From Deltaproteobacteria bacterium (lineage in GTDB: Bacteria > Myxococcota_A > Polyangia > Haliangiales > Haliangiaceae): 5,530 bases of DNA. Numbering within the stretch: the first letter of the stretch is position 1; the number at the start of each line of letters is the position of its first letter. Positions 5,509-5,530 of this stretch are shown here, one piece after another. The position numbers and the translations under genes are program-made. Below the pieces are notes generated by a model. That model was not told the DNA's origin. It ran no database searches and saw only the letters and a list, made by a program, of their open reading frames with translations. The stretch lies in contig JACCYD010000530.1 in assembly GCA_013696695.1 (NCBI GenBank), positions 1-5,530 of the forward strand. The letters run 5' to 3'.

Positions 5509-5530
5509 CGCCTTCAACCATGTCTCGCAA

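Overview
The window is GC-rich DNA with strongly G/C-biased third codon positions and dense, short-spaced genes. Together with a two-repeat disulfide-type lipoprotein, a C-terminal SecF fragment and a RecJ with GDCGTSD and DHH motifs, this suggests a myxobacterium-like (Myxococcota / former deltaproteobacterial) chromosome. That placement is inferred from style and composition; no 16S or other taxonomic marker is present.

Layout, left to right. Positions 2-298 (+) hold the 3' end of secF, the Sec translocon accessory subunit. Positions 305-865 (-) hold an unrecognised, mostly helical 186-residue protein. A 74-bp divergent promoter region (866-939) carries three copies of CGGGATC. Positions 940-2706 (+) encode a complete RecJ single-strand-specific 5'-3' exonuclease. 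Positions 2703-3158 (-) encode a small unrecognised single-pass membrane protein whose stop codon interlocks with that of recJ. A second divergent region (3159-3322) contains an 18-bp perfect-arm palindrome. Positions 3323-4537 (+) encode a secreted lipoprotein with a PPC-like beta-sandwich domain followed by two ~120-residue tandem repeats. Positions 4556-5389 (-) encode a nitrilase-superfamily amidohydrolase close to the Nit1/YbeM group. The right edge (5390-5530) holds a clear plus-strand intrinsic terminator with no plus-strand gene in the window that it would obviously serve.

The genes alternate strictly in strand (+ - + - + -), so no two neighbours form an operon. They look like independently transcribed housekeeping functions (protein export, DNA repair, amide-metabolite repair) interleaved with lineage-specific genes. 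The secF-recJ proximity is a commonly seen bacterial order, here interrupted by an opposite-strand gene.

I see no mobile element, CRISPR array, tRNA or rRNA, and no convincing multi-gene novel system. The points most worth a second look are the tandem-repeat lipoprotein, the orphan terminator/leader at the right edge, and the two divergent promoter regions with repeat or palindrome sites.
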